Positions 8,602 to 17,032 of a DNA stretch of 64,000 nucleotides are shown here, one piece after another. The position numbers were made by a program, and so were the translations under genes. Source of the stretch: Psychroserpens jangbogonensis (GTDB taxonomy: Bacteria > Bacteroidota > Bacteroidia > Flavobacteriales > Flavobacteriaceae); the NCBI RefSeq assembly GCF_000797465.1, contig NZ_JSWG01000012.1, positions 294,233 through 358,232 of the forward strand, read 5' to 3'. Numbering within the stretch: the first letter of the stretch is position 1; every line of letters begins with the position of its first letter. The notes below the pieces were generated by a model that was not told the DNA's origin, did no database searches, and saw nothing but the letters and a program-made list of their open reading frames with translations.

Positions 8602-10131
8602 ATGAACGATTCGAAATTCAGATACATATTATATATTATCATCGTTGTAATTCTATCTACGATTGCAATACAAACCTATTGGAATTACAAAAACTACTTG
8701 TCTAGTAAGCAGCAATTAATTTCTGATGTTCAATCAAGTTTAGATAAAGCTGTTGATGATTATTATACAGATCTAGCACACCAAACTACTCTTGCTCTAA
8801 AATTTGAAGGTAATGCACAACAAGAGGTCTTTAGAAAGAATGGTGTTTTAGAGCAAATAACAAAAACAATTGACGAAAGCAAAAACCAGCTAGATGGATT
8901 AGATTCAATTAGTATTAGCGAAATAAATGGTGTTACTATACTAAGAGGACTAGATGCCGACTCTCTAATGAATCATAAAAACCATAAAAGAAATGTTTGG
9001 ATTGGTGGAGATTTAGATGATCCGTTTAGGGAATTAAGAAAAAATAATGACAGTACGAACCTCACAAATTTTGAAATGCTAACTTCTAAAGTTATGATTT
9101 CAATCACAAGTGACACATTAAATCTTAATACTATTGACAGTTTAATCACTAAAGATTTAGGTCTAAAAAAGATGAATTTTGATTTTAGCTTAGATTATCT
9201 AGAGTCTGTTGAAAATAAACTATTTGATAATCGTCAAATCATCAAATATGACAAAGAAGAATTGATAGATAAAAATCAACTAAGGGCAGTTTCTAATTCT
9301 GCGTTTTTACCGAAAAACAGTGAATTACATATCTATTTTAAAAATATAACATGGCTTGTTTTTAAACGCATTTTAAGCGGCATGATCATTTCGCTTTTAA
9401 TTGTTCTTGCAGTTATAAGTTGCTTATTTTATTTGCTAAAGATTATCAAATATCAAAAGCAATTGTCTGAAGTTAAAAACGATTTAATTAGCAATATTAC
9501 ACACGAGTTTAAAACACCAATTGCTACCATTGGTGTTGCTTTAGAAAGCATTAAGAGTTTTAATGCTATTGACGATAAAGAAAAAACAAAAACTTACTTA
9601 GATATGTCTAGCACACAATTATCTAAACTAAATACTATGGTTGAGAAACTTCTAGAAACAGCCACACTAGACAGTGAGAATTTAGAACTTAATAAAGACC
9701 GTTATAATATTTCAGAAGTCATAACTACTGTAGTTGAAAAGCATAAAATGCAAAATGACAAATCGATAACTTATGATCTCGATGACAACGTATTTATTAA
9801 TGTAGATGTGTTTCATTTTGAAAATGCTATTAATAATATTATCGATAATGCATTTAAGTATGGAGGCGATGAGATTGAGGTTTTGCTAAAAAGTAAATCA
9901 TCACAAATAGAAATAACAGTTTCAGATACTGGAACATCACTATCAAAAGCGAATAAAGATCGGGTCTTTGAACAATTTTACCGTGTTCCAAAAGGCAACA
10001 CACATGATATTAAAGGATTTGGAATAGGATTATATTACACCAAAAAAATCATTGAAAAGCACAGCGGTACAATTCAAATTCAACTAGACAAAAATAAAAC
10101 GACGTTTAAAATCGTCTTGCCATATGCATAA
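8602..10131 (+). CDS. Membrane sensor histidine kinase
   Basis: This 509-residue protein has a TM segment at about 7-27, a roughly 220-residue periplasmic sensor region with no recognisable domain, and a second TM at about 255-280. A HisKA dimerisation domain follows, with the phospho-acceptor in SNITHEFKTP (His301). The HATPase_c domain has an N box (NIIDNAFKYG), a G1-type DTGTSLS stretch and the G2 box GFGIGLYYTKKIIEKH. It phosphorylates the response regulator whose gene overlaps its 3' end by 8 bp. It is divergent from the GLPGLI operon, with the operator-like array between them, so it probably senses envelope or substrate status and controls that operon. Confidence 0.93.
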   Translation: MNDSKFRYILYIIIVVILSTIAIQTYWNYKNYLSSKQQLISDVQSSLDKAVDDYYTDLAHQTTLALKFEGNAQQEVFRKNGVLEQITKTIDESKNQLDGLDSISISEINGVTILRGLDADSLMNHKNHKRNVWIGGDLDDPFRELRKNNDSTNLTNFEMLTSKVMISITSDTLNLNTIDSLITKDLGLKKMNFDFSLDYLESVENKLFDNRQIIKYDKEELIDKNQLRAVSNSAFLPKNSELHIYFKNITWLVFKRILSGMIISLLIVLAVISCLFYLLKIIKYQKQLSEVKNDLISNITHEFKTPIATIGVALESIKSFNAIDDKEKTKTYLDMSSTQLSKLNTMVEKLLETATLDSENLELNKDRYNISEVITTVVEKHKMQNDKSITYDLDDNVFINVDVFHFENAINNIIDNAFKYGGDEIEVLLKSKSSQIEITVSDTGTSLSKANKDRVFEQFYRVPKGNTHDIKGFGIGLYYTKKIIEKHSGTIQIQLDKNKTTFKIVLPYA

Positions 10132-10804
10132 AACAACCATTTTACTTGCTGAAGACGAACCAGCTTTAGGACAAATTATTAAAGAAAGTTTAGAGACTAG
10201 AGACTTTAATGTGTTGTTATGTGATAATGGAGAAAAAGCATTAGAAACCTATCAAACAAAAAGTCCAGAGCTCCTCGTTCTAGATGTAATGATGCCAAAA
10301 AAAGACGGCTTCACTTTAGCTAAAGACATTAGGGCTATTGACGATGCTATTCCCATTATTTTTTTAACTGCAAAATCACAAACTCAAGATGTAGTTGAAG
10401 GATTCACAATTGGTGGTAATGATTATCTCAAAAAACCGTTCAGTATGGAAGAACTTATTGTTCGAATCAACAATTTGCTCAACCGAACTAAAGTTCAAAA
10501 GACATCAGAAATACTACAGTTAAGCGAATACACTTTTGATTTCCCTAAGCAAATTCTGCAATTTCAAAAGGAGGAACCTATACAACTCACACATCGTGAA
10601 GCACATTTGCTATTTCATTTGGTGAAAAATAAAAATAGTGTTCTTGAACGTTCTTTAATCCTTATTAAACTTTGGGGAAGTGATGATTTTTTTAATGCCA
10701 GAAGCATGGATGTCTTTATTACCAAGCTTCGTAAAAAGCTAAGCAAAGACAATTCAATTCAAATTTTAAACGTTAGAGGTTTTGGGTACAAATTAATATG
10801 CTAA
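10124..10804 (+). CDS. OmpR-family response regulator
   Basis: A 226-residue protein with an N-terminal receiver domain containing the acidic pair E10/D11, phospho-accepting Asp54 in LLVLDVMMPKKDGF, the switch Thr in IFLTAK and Lys in YLKKPF. The C-terminal winged-helix domain (about 130-226) carries the LTHREAHLL and FITKLRKKL..NVRGFGYKL signatures of the OmpR/PhoB class. It overlaps the kinase gene by 8 bp (translational coupling) and is its obvious partner. OmpR-class regulators bind tandem repeats about 10 bp apart, and the GTTAAC array at 8537-8562 fits such a site, suggesting autoregulation plus control of the divergent GLPGLI genes. Confidence 0.93.
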   Translation: MHKTTILLAEDEPALGQIIKESLETRDFNVLLCDNGEKALETYQTKSPELLVLDVMMPKKDGFTLAKDIRAIDDAIPIIFLTAKSQTQDVVEGFTIGGNDYLKKPFSMEELIVRINNLLNRTKVQKTSEILQLSEYTFDFPKQILQFQKEEPIQLTHREAHLLFHLVKNKNSVLERSLILIKLWGSDDFFNARSMDVFITKLRKKLSKDNSIQILNVRGFGYKLIC

Positions 10805-10837
10805 AAGTGGTTTGATTTTTGTACTTTTCAAATCATT

Positions 10838-11620
10838 ATGCGATACTTTATTTACATCTTCTTTTTTCTTTCAATTTCAACCAATAGTCAGGAAATTATT
10901 GATGCTACATTGACAAGTTCTACAGATCTTGAAATAGATCAGATTGTTTCCATAGATAATTTTGAAACGTTTTATTACTTACAAAATAACATCCTTTATA
11001 AAGAAAGTAAGGATGGTACTTCAATAAATTACAGTAATTATCAATTAGGTGAAATCTCAACAGCCAACGCCTTCAATCCTTTAAAAATTAATTTATTTTA
11101 TCAGGATTTTAATTTGGTTGTTATTCTAGATAATCGACTTGCTGAAATTTTTAAAGTTGATTTCAATACTGTCCAACCTTATAAAAATGTGAATTTTGTT
11201 TCCACTGGATTTGACAATACGCTTTGGGTATTTAATGTCGATTTTCAGCAGTTAGAATTATACGATTACAAAACAAACAAAACACGTTTTTCTGCAGTTC
11301 CTGTGCAATCTTTAGTATTAGATTTAGAAAGTGATTACAACTATTGCTGGCTACTTACCGAAAACTATTTGTATCAATATAATTATTTTGGAAGTATGAT
11401 TTCTAAAATTGAAAACACAGGCTTTACCGAATTATCTAAAAGTAATGGGCATCTTATTTTAAAAAAAGAAGACACTTTATACTTTAAACACAAGAAAAAA
11501 GAAGACATCACACCTATAAATCTTCCAAAATTGTTAATAAATCAGTTTTTATTGACCAATGAAACCTTGTATATTTACGATCTTGAAAAACTCCATAAAT
11601 ACCAACTAAAAACCAATTAG
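10838..11620 (+). CDS. Conserved secreted protein, probable beta-propeller-like fold
   Basis: A 260-residue protein with a signal peptide (1-17, ending STNSQ). The mature protein is made of short beta-rich segments with repeated aromatic patterns (FYYLQNNILYKESKDG; LWVFNVDFQQLELYDYKTNK; CWLLTENYLYQYNYFG; LYIYDLEKLHKYQL). This spacing suggests blades of a small propeller. No catalytic motif is visible and the family was not recognised beyond similarity to flavobacterial hypothetical proteins. The stop codon at 11618-11620 is followed after 2 bp by the deoxynucleoside kinase start, so the two are co-transcribed. Confidence 0.75.
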   Translation: MRYFIYIFFFLSISTNSQEIIDATLTSSTDLEIDQIVSIDNFETFYYLQNNILYKESKDGTSINYSNYQLGEISTANAFNPLKINLFYQDFNLVVILDNRLAEIFKVDFNTVQPYKNVNFVSTGFDNTLWVFNVDFQQLELYDYKTNKTRFSAVPVQSLVLDLESDYNYCWLLTENYLYQYNYFGSMISKIENTGFTELSKSNGHLILKKEDTLYFKHKKKEDITPINLPKLLINQFLLTNETLYIYDLEKLHKYQLKTN

Positions 11621-11622
11621 AT

Positions 11623-12237
11623 ATGCACGTTGCAGTTGCTGGAAATATAGGTGCTGGTAAAACAACACTTACAAAATTACTCGCTAAACATTTCAAATGG
11701 GAGCCTCAACTTGAAGATGTTGTGGACAATCCCTATCTCGATGATTTTTACAACCAGATGGAACGATGGAGTTTTAATCTACAGGTTTATTTCTTAAACA
11801 GTAGATTTCGTCAAGTCGCGCAAATTCGTAAGAGCGGTAAAGACATCATTCAAGATAGAACCATTTATGAAGATGCGCATATTTTCGCACCTAACTTGCA
11901 CGCAATGGGCTTAATGACCAATCGCGATTTTGAAAACTATCGTTCGCTTTTTGATTTGATGGAATCTTTTGTTGAAGGTCCAGATTTATTGATTTATTTA
12001 CGTAGTTCTATTCCAAATTTAGTGGCTCAAATACATAAAAGGGGACGTGATTATGAAAATACAATTAGTATTGATTATCTAAGCCGATTAAATGAACGTT
12101 ACGAAGCTTGGATCACTAAATATGATAAAGGCAACTTATTAATTATTGATGTTGACAATCTTGATTTTGTTGCAAATCCTGAAGATTTAGGAGATATCAT
12201 CAACAGAATTGATGCACAAATTAACGGTTTGTTTTAA
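11623..12237 (+). CDS. Deoxynucleoside kinase (dGK/dAK family)
   Basis: This 204-residue cytosolic kinase of the nucleotide salvage pathway phosphorylates deoxynucleosides with ATP. The P-loop GNIGAGKTT lies at residues 7-15, the catalytic Glu/Asp region is in EPQLEDVVDNPYLDDFY, the ERS/DRT-type motif is QDRTIYEDAHIF, and a LID-type basic segment is QIHKRGRDYE. The length fits the dNK family. The ATG at 11623 is preceded by the stop of the upstream gene 2 bp away. Substrate specificity (dG, dA or dC) cannot be read from the sequence with confidence. Confidence 0.93.
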   Translation: MHVAVAGNIGAGKTTLTKLLAKHFKWEPQLEDVVDNPYLDDFYNQMERWSFNLQVYFLNSRFRQVAQIRKSGKDIIQDRTIYEDAHIFAPNLHAMGLMTNRDFENYRSLFDLMESFVEGPDLLIYLRSSIPNLVAQIHKRGRDYENTISIDYLSRLNERYEAWITKYDKGNLLIIDVDNLDFVANPEDLGDIINRIDAQINGLF

Positions 12238-12553
12238 AACTCAATTTCCGCTTATTTTCTTTAATTACACTTAAACTTGTTGGTTTCAAAACCATACATA
12301 AACTATACGCATACAATATAGTTGGCACTGCGTCTATGTTTTGTCACCCAAACGTTGTAACTTTAGTAACAAACTAATTGACAACCGTTACTAGTCTTTT
12401 CAGTTCAAACTGAATTTTCTTATACCACCTTTTAATAATTTCTATAATTACTTTGAAAAAGAAACGTACGTGTCGTATGAAGTAACTCTCAAAAAATTAA
12501 TGTAATTCTAAAGCTGTTTAATTAGCTACATTTGATTTAATAACTATTCTTTT
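12238..12553. other. Intergenic region (316 bp) before the Crp/Fnr gene
   Basis: AT-rich, with no ORF of note and no strong terminator after the kinase gene. The only signals are the promoter box at 12527-12534 and an ATTGACAAC nonamer (12377-12385) that recurs at 13307-13315. Confidence 0.6.
12527..12534 (+). promoter_or_regulatory. Predicted -7 box TACATTTG of the Crp/Fnr gene
   Basis: A perfect TAnnTTTG match, 19 bp upstream of the proposed TTG start at 12554. A -33 TTTG is not evident. Confidence 0.45.
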
Positions 12554-13225
12554 TTGAAAGCAATCACTAAATATTGGTTTTTAGAAGGGTTTAACCTTTT
12601 TAAAAAACTTGGAATTCATAATATGATGCGCATTTGTGAAATTCTAGAAATGGATAATTTCAATAAAGGGGATTTAGTATCACTTAAACATGAAAGTGAC
12701 AGAAGTGTTTTCTTTTTAAAAAAAGGAAGTGTAAAGATTGTAAACACCGCAAATGACTCAGTAAAATATATAGTGAAACGAGGTAATATTTTTGGCGAAC
12801 TTTCCCTTTATAATAAAGAAGCTGCTAAAGAAGAAATAGCATACGCTTTAGAAGATAGCATAATCTGTTATATCGAAACTGATCAAATGGAGAAACTTAT
12901 GGAAAAGCATAAATCTCTTAAAAATGGAGTTCTTAAAATTTATGGACTTCGCATCAAGAAACTCGAAAGACGATTAAGTGATTTATTATATAAAGACAGT
13001 GCAACACGAATAAAAGAATTCATTATTCAATTCATTAAAGAATTTGATGAAGGAAGCAAACCAGATCAGTTTGTAGCAAAAAACCTTTTATCACATAAAG
13101 AGATTGCTAACCTTACGAACACATCAAGACAAACTGTTAGCAATGTCTTAAGCTCAATGCGAAAAAAAGGGTTGATAGATTACAATACGCAAATCATTTC
13201 GTATACAGAAAAGGCAGATATATAA
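12554..13225 (+). CDS. Crp/Fnr-family transcriptional regulator
   Basis: A 223-residue protein with an N-terminal cyclic-nucleotide-binding-like beta-barrel (about 30-120, ending VKRGNIFGELSLYNKEAAKEE) and a C-terminal Crp winged helix. The recognition region is SHKEIANLTNTSRQTVSNVLSSMRKKGLI (about 176-205). It lacks the N-terminal Cys cluster of oxygen-sensing FNR, so it would sense a small molecule or act constitutively. The TTG start at 12554 keeps the whole first helix (KYWFLEGFNLFKKLG); the alternative is the ATG pair at residues 24-25. It lies immediately upstream of the redox operon in the same direction and is its likely local regulator. Confidence 0.88.
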   Translation: MKAITKYWFLEGFNLFKKLGIHNMMRICEILEMDNFNKGDLVSLKHESDRSVFFLKKGSVKIVNTANDSVKYIVKRGNIFGELSLYNKEAAKEEIAYALEDSIICYIETDQMEKLMEKHKSLKNGVLKIYGLRIKKLERRLSDLLYKDSATRIKEFIIQFIKEFDEGSKPDQFVAKNLLSHKEIANLTNTSRQTVSNVLSSMRKKGLIDYNTQIISYTEKADI

Positions 13226-13318
13226 AAGGCTATAAACACATTGATCGTTGCCATAGTCTAAATTGAAAGTAATTTTAACATATTTCGACAAAATAAAAAC
13301 TAACCGATTGACAACAAA

Positions 13319-13438
13319 ATGAAACTAACCAAAACTCTAGGCTCTTTAGACTTTCTTGCTTCTATTTTAGTTGGGTTAGGTACATGCTTTTTACAATATT
13401 CAATCACACTTCACATTAAATCAAAATCAAATACATGA
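13319..13438 (+). CDS. Small membrane peptide (39 aa) leading the redox operon
   Basis: ATG at 13319 opens a 39-codon frame that ends in a TGA sharing an ATGA overlap with the ATG at 13435 of the next gene. The peptide has a hydrophobic centre (LDFLASILVGLGTCFLQYS, residues about 9-28) suitable for one TM helix. The exact 4-nt overlap argues for translational coupling and therefore for a real gene, or at least a leader peptide. No homologue was recognised. A chance ORF cannot be excluded at this length. Confidence 0.45.
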   Translation: MKLTKTLGSLDFLASILVGLGTCFLQYSITLHIKSKSNT

Positions 13439-15048
13439 AAAAACCAATTGTAATTGCTCAAGTAAGTGAATTAAAAAATAAACAACCAGAACATGCTCTT
13501 GTAAATGGATTAGATTTAGTTGTAGTAAAATTTGATAAAGACATATCTGTTCTTTACGGAAGATGCCTTCATAGAGGTGCTCTAATGTCTGATGGTCATG
13601 TCGATGGTCACAATCTAATTTGTGGTGTTCATGGTTGGGATTATAGAGTAGATTCTGGAGTTTCAGAATACAATAACAAAGAAGTGCTTCATAAGTTTTC
13701 TACTAAAATTGAAGGCGATAATTTAATGGTAGATGCGTTTGAAGTTGATGCCTATGTCGCTAATCACCCACAACCATTTAATCGTGATGAATATTTAGGT
13801 GCATATGCAGATACACATCCAGAAGACACAGAACCTTATACTGGTTATATAAAAGAATTAGCAAAAAATGGTTTGAAAAACATTGGTCATCATGGATTTT
13901 CAGCATCTATGGGAGTTGATAGAAATACATTACCTAAATGGAATGATATTCAATTTTTACCAGCACAATTGGCAACTCGTCCGCTATTAGATCATGAAGC
14001 TGTAGCCACTAAAGTTATCATTGGACCAAATGCAAAAAAACCAATGGAATTAGAGATTCCTTTATTTGTGAGTGACATGAGTTTTGGCGCATTATCACGA
14101 GAAGCAAAAATTGCACTAAGTAAAGGCGCAGAACTAGCAGGAACAGGAATTTGTTCAGGCGAAGGAGGAATGCTTCCAGAAGAACAATCGAGCAATTCAA
14201 AATACTTTTATGAATTAGCTTCTGCTCAGTTTGGGTTTTCGTGGGATAAATTAGACCACGTTCAAGCCTTTCATTTTAAAGGTGGTCAAGGCGCTAAAAC
14301 TGGAACAGGAGGTCATTTACCAGGAAGCAAAGTAAGTGCGGAAATAGCAAAAGTTCGTGGGTTAAAAGAAGGTGAAACAGCAATTTCACCAGCAGCAAAT
14401 CCTAATTTTCATTCGGCTCAAGACTATAAAGATTTTGGAGATAAAGTAAGAGAACGTACAGGTGGAATTCCTATCGGATTTAAAATTGCAGCAAGTCATA
14501 TTGAAAAAGACATTCAGTTTGCTCTCGATTCTGGAGTAGATTACATCATACTTGATGGTCGCGGAGGAGGAACTGGTTCTGCTCCAACTATTTTAAGAGA
14601 CCATATTAATGTGCCAACAATTCCAGCTCTAGCAAGAGCTCGACAATATTTGGATAAAGTTGGTGCTTCAGATATCACACTAGTAATTACTGGAGGCTTG
14701 CGTGTTGCTGAAGATTTCGCTAAAGCAATGATGCTTGGAGCAGATGCCATCGCAGTTTCTAATTCAGCTTTGCAAGCTATTGGATGTTTGGGAATGCGTG
14801 CTTGTGGCACAAATAATTGTCCTGTTGGAATTGCAACTCAAAAAGAATCTTTACGTAGTAGATTAATTATAGAATCATCAGCGAAACAATTACATAATTA
14901 TTTTGATGCAACTAACGACCTCATTAAGGTTGTAGCAAGGTCTTGTGGCTATGATGATATCACAAAGTTTAATCATAATGACTTATCTACATTTGATACA
15001 GACATGCATAAACTTACAGGGATTAACTACGCTGGAATTAAATTATAA
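13435..15048 (+). CDS. FMN-binding glutamate-synthase-like protein with N-terminal Rieske domain
   Basis: A 537-residue protein. Residues about 1-100 form a Rieske [2Fe-2S] domain (C44-L-H46 and C63-G-V-H66). Residues about 150-535 match the stand-alone FMN-binding domain of glutamate synthase: FVSDMSFGALSREAK, the FKGGQGAKTGTGGHLPG loop, DGRGGGTGSAP, and the 3Fe-4S-type cysteine set CLGMRACGTNNCPVG. No glutaminase or NADPH domain is present, so it is not a normal GltB. It is probably an FMN/Fe-S oxidoreductase that receives or delivers electrons through its Rieske domain. It starts a run of tightly spaced genes (13319-22072) in which two other proteins also carry Rieske domains. Confidence 0.88.
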   Translation: MKKPIVIAQVSELKNKQPEHALVNGLDLVVVKFDKDISVLYGRCLHRGALMSDGHVDGHNLICGVHGWDYRVDSGVSEYNNKEVLHKFSTKIEGDNLMVDAFEVDAYVANHPQPFNRDEYLGAYADTHPEDTEPYTGYIKELAKNGLKNIGHHGFSASMGVDRNTLPKWNDIQFLPAQLATRPLLDHEAVATKVIIGPNAKKPMELEIPLFVSDMSFGALSREAKIALSKGAELAGTGICSGEGGMLPEEQSSNSKYFYELASAQFGFSWDKLDHVQAFHFKGGQGAKTGTGGHLPGSKVSAEIAKVRGLKEGETAISPAANPNFHSAQDYKDFGDKVRERTGGIPIGFKIAASHIEKDIQFALDSGVDYIILDGRGGGTGSAPTILRDHINVPTIPALARARQYLDKVGASDITLVITGGLRVAEDFAKAMMLGADAIAVSNSALQAIGCLGMRACGTNNCPVGIATQKESLRSRLIIESSAKQLHNYFDATNDLIKVVARSCGYDDITKFNHNDLSTFDTDMHKLTGINYAGIKL

Positions 15049-15051
15049 GTG

Positions 15052-15798
15052 ATGAAAAAAACCATGCACATAGCTGCTCAGTACCTAGCAACTGCAGCCA
15101 TTAGTTTTATTGACCACAAAGACGATGATAGTCATACAAATTTGGGCTGGAGAAACCATACACTCGAAACACATAAATTCCCTAATGGTGACACACTTGG
15201 TTTAAATTATGAGACCTTTTCTCTAGAATGGACACATCACAATGGTAACAAAGAATACCATATACTAAATGAAACTACTCATTTAGAGGTTGTTGATTGG
15301 ATCTCTGAAACAAGTAAAAATAACGGCATAAATAAAACATACAATTACAGTTTACATTATGACCTTCCATATGATGAGATTACAAATACAATACGTTTTA
15401 AATTAACTAATCAAAAGGACCTTAATGTATTAATATCAAATAGAGATTTAGCACAAAATGTTATTTCTAGTGTATTAAAATCTAACAACTATAAATCGCT
15501 AATTAGGATTTGGCCTCATCATTTTGATACAGGAGCATTTATTAATATCAACCAAACGCTTTCTATTGGTTTAGGTATGTCTATTCCAGATTCATTAATT
15601 GATGACTTTTATTTTTATATAAGTGGCTATAACGGCCAAGACCCCATAGACATAGAATTATCAAACAGTATAAATAAAGAAACGTATTACAATAATGGTT
15701 GGCAAGGTTTTGCTAACTCTATAAGTGAGCTTGAAGAGCATGCGGCAATTGATTTTTGCCAAATTGCTATTAATACATATCTAAATTCAATAAAATAA
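15052..15798 (+). CDS. Unrecognised conserved-type protein in the redox operon
   Basis: A 248-residue, probably cytosolic protein without signal peptide or TM segment. It is rich in His, Asn and aromatic residues ([44 protein letters not shown]). The two His in WPHHFD followed by an acidic residue could bind metal, but no family could be named. A GTG at 15049 could serve as the start in place of the ATG at 15052; either begins 0-3 bp after the upstream stop. Its own stop shares one base with the antiporter ATG (TAATG), so it is firmly embedded in the operon. Confidence 0.72.
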   Translation: MKKTMHIAAQYLATAAISFIDHKDDDSHTNLGWRNHTLETHKFPNGDTLGLNYETFSLEWTHHNGNKEYHILNETTHLEVVDWISETSKNNGINKTYNYSLHYDLPYDEITNTIRFKLTNQKDLNVLISNRDLAQNVISSVLKSNNYKSLIRIWPHHFDTGAFININQTLSIGLGMSIPDSLIDDFYFYISGYNGQDPIDIELSNSINKETYYNNGWQGFANSISELEEHAAIDFCQIAINTYLNSIK

Positions 15799-17027
15799 TG
15801 TTCGAAATATTTGTTGGTATTATTGCCCTTGCAGCTTTTTTAAGCTATTTAAATGCAAAGTTTTTAAAGCTACCAGAAACAATAGGCGTTATGATTCTTT
15901 CAATACTTGTATCACTATTGTTTGCAGCTAGTTATTTTATCAATCAAACTTATTTTGATCAAGTTACAGACTTTGCAAGAAGCATAGATTTTAAAACTAT
16001 CTTATTCGATTTCTTATTAGGCATTCTACTTTTTGCTGGTGCTATTCACGTTAATTTAAAAGGATTATTAAAAGAAAAATTTACTGTCTTTATCTATGCT
16101 ACGTTTGGTGTTGTTGTATCAACGTTTATTATAGGTACGGCATTTTACTATGTCGCATCACTTATTGGACTAAACATAAATTATCTATATAGCCTGGTCT
16201 TTGGTGCTTTAATTTCACCTACAGATCCTGTTGCTGTATTGGCATTACTGAAAAAAGCTGGTGCTCCAAAACATATGGAAATTAAAATTGTTGGAGAATC
16301 ACTATTCAATGATGGCGTTGGTATTGTCGTATTTTTGTCGGTCCTCTCCATAGCTACAATGGCGCATGAGTTTGATTTCTCACATATTACTTCCGAATTT
16401 GGTAAAGAAGCAGGAGGAGGATTTTTAATGGGAATCGTTTTAGGGCATTTAGGAAAAAAATGTATTGTAAGCGTCAACAAACAATCGGTCATAGCAGTGC
16501 ATATTTCTTTAGCCATTGTATTGGGTGGTTATGTGCTATCTAATATGCTTCACATATCAGGAGCAATTGCAATGGTTGTTGCTGGACTTATCATTGGTAA
16601 CAGTTTACATGCTAAAGTTATTTCTGCAGATTTAAAAACCCACATGAATATCTTCTGGAAAGTATTAGACGAAATATTTAATGCCGTTTTATTTGTGCTG
16701 ATTGGTATTGTAATGATCACCTTAGACTTTAACATTTATCATTTAATATTGGGAATTGTTTCTATTGTACTGGTCCTTCTAGCTAGGTTCATTTCCATTA
16801 AATTATCGAATTTGTTCCTTAAAAAATCACATCGAGTAAATAAAAATGAAGCTTTAATATTAACTTGGGCTGGACTACGTGGTGGAATTTCTATCGCACT
16901 TGCACTATCACTACCTGAAGGTGAAGTAAAAGACATTATAGTCTATGCAACCTACGTAGTTGTGGTATTCTCAATTATTGCCCAAGGTCTAAGTATTGAA
17001 AAACTAGTTTCAAAACTATTAAAATAG
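15798..17027 (+). CDS. Cation:proton antiporter (NhaP/CPA1 type)
   Basis: A 409-residue protein with about 12 hydrophobic segments. The CPA1 signatures are visible: the [17 protein letters not shown] helix, [17 protein letters not shown] (residues about 135-151), [15 protein letters not shown] with the transport Asn-Asp pair, and [15 protein letters not shown] near the C-terminus. It exchanges Na+ (or K+) for H+ across the inner membrane. It is unusual in that it sits inside an operon of redox enzymes, overlapping the upstream gene by one base and 5 bp before the Rieske/TPP enzyme. This suggests ion or pH homeostasis coupled to that metabolism. Confidence 0.92.
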   Translation: MFEIFVGIIALAAFLSYLNAKFLKLPETIGVMILSILVSLLFAASYFINQTYFDQVTDFARSIDFKTILFDFLLGILLFAGAIHVNLKGLLKEKFTVFIYATFGVVVSTFIIGTAFYYVASLIGLNINYLYSLVFGALISPTDPVAVLALLKKAGAPKHMEIKIVGESLFNDGVGIVVFLSVLSIATMAHEFDFSHITSEFGKEAGGGFLMGIVLGHLGKKCIVSVNKQSVIAVHISLAIVLGGYVLSNMLHISGAIAMVVAGLIIGNSLHAKVISADLKTHMNIFWKVLDEIFNAVLFVLIGIVMITLDFNIYHLILGIVSIVLVLLARFISIKLSNLFLKKSHRVNKNEALILTWAGLRGGISIALALSLPEGEVKDIIVYATYVVVVFSIIAQGLSIEKLVSKLLK

Positions 17028-17032
17028 AACTA

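Noticed and set aside
12377..13315. ATTGACAAC nonamer before and after the Crp/Fnr gene (12377 and 13307)
   Set aside because: Only nine bases match, with no symmetry; expected fairly often in AT-rich DNA. Not enough for a Crp/Fnr site.
14541..14810. Antisense frame within the glutamate-synthase-like gene
   Set aside because: It lies wholly inside a strongly supported gene and has no recognisable motif. Several similar shadows occur at 13992-14195, 16181-16516 and 22906-23211.
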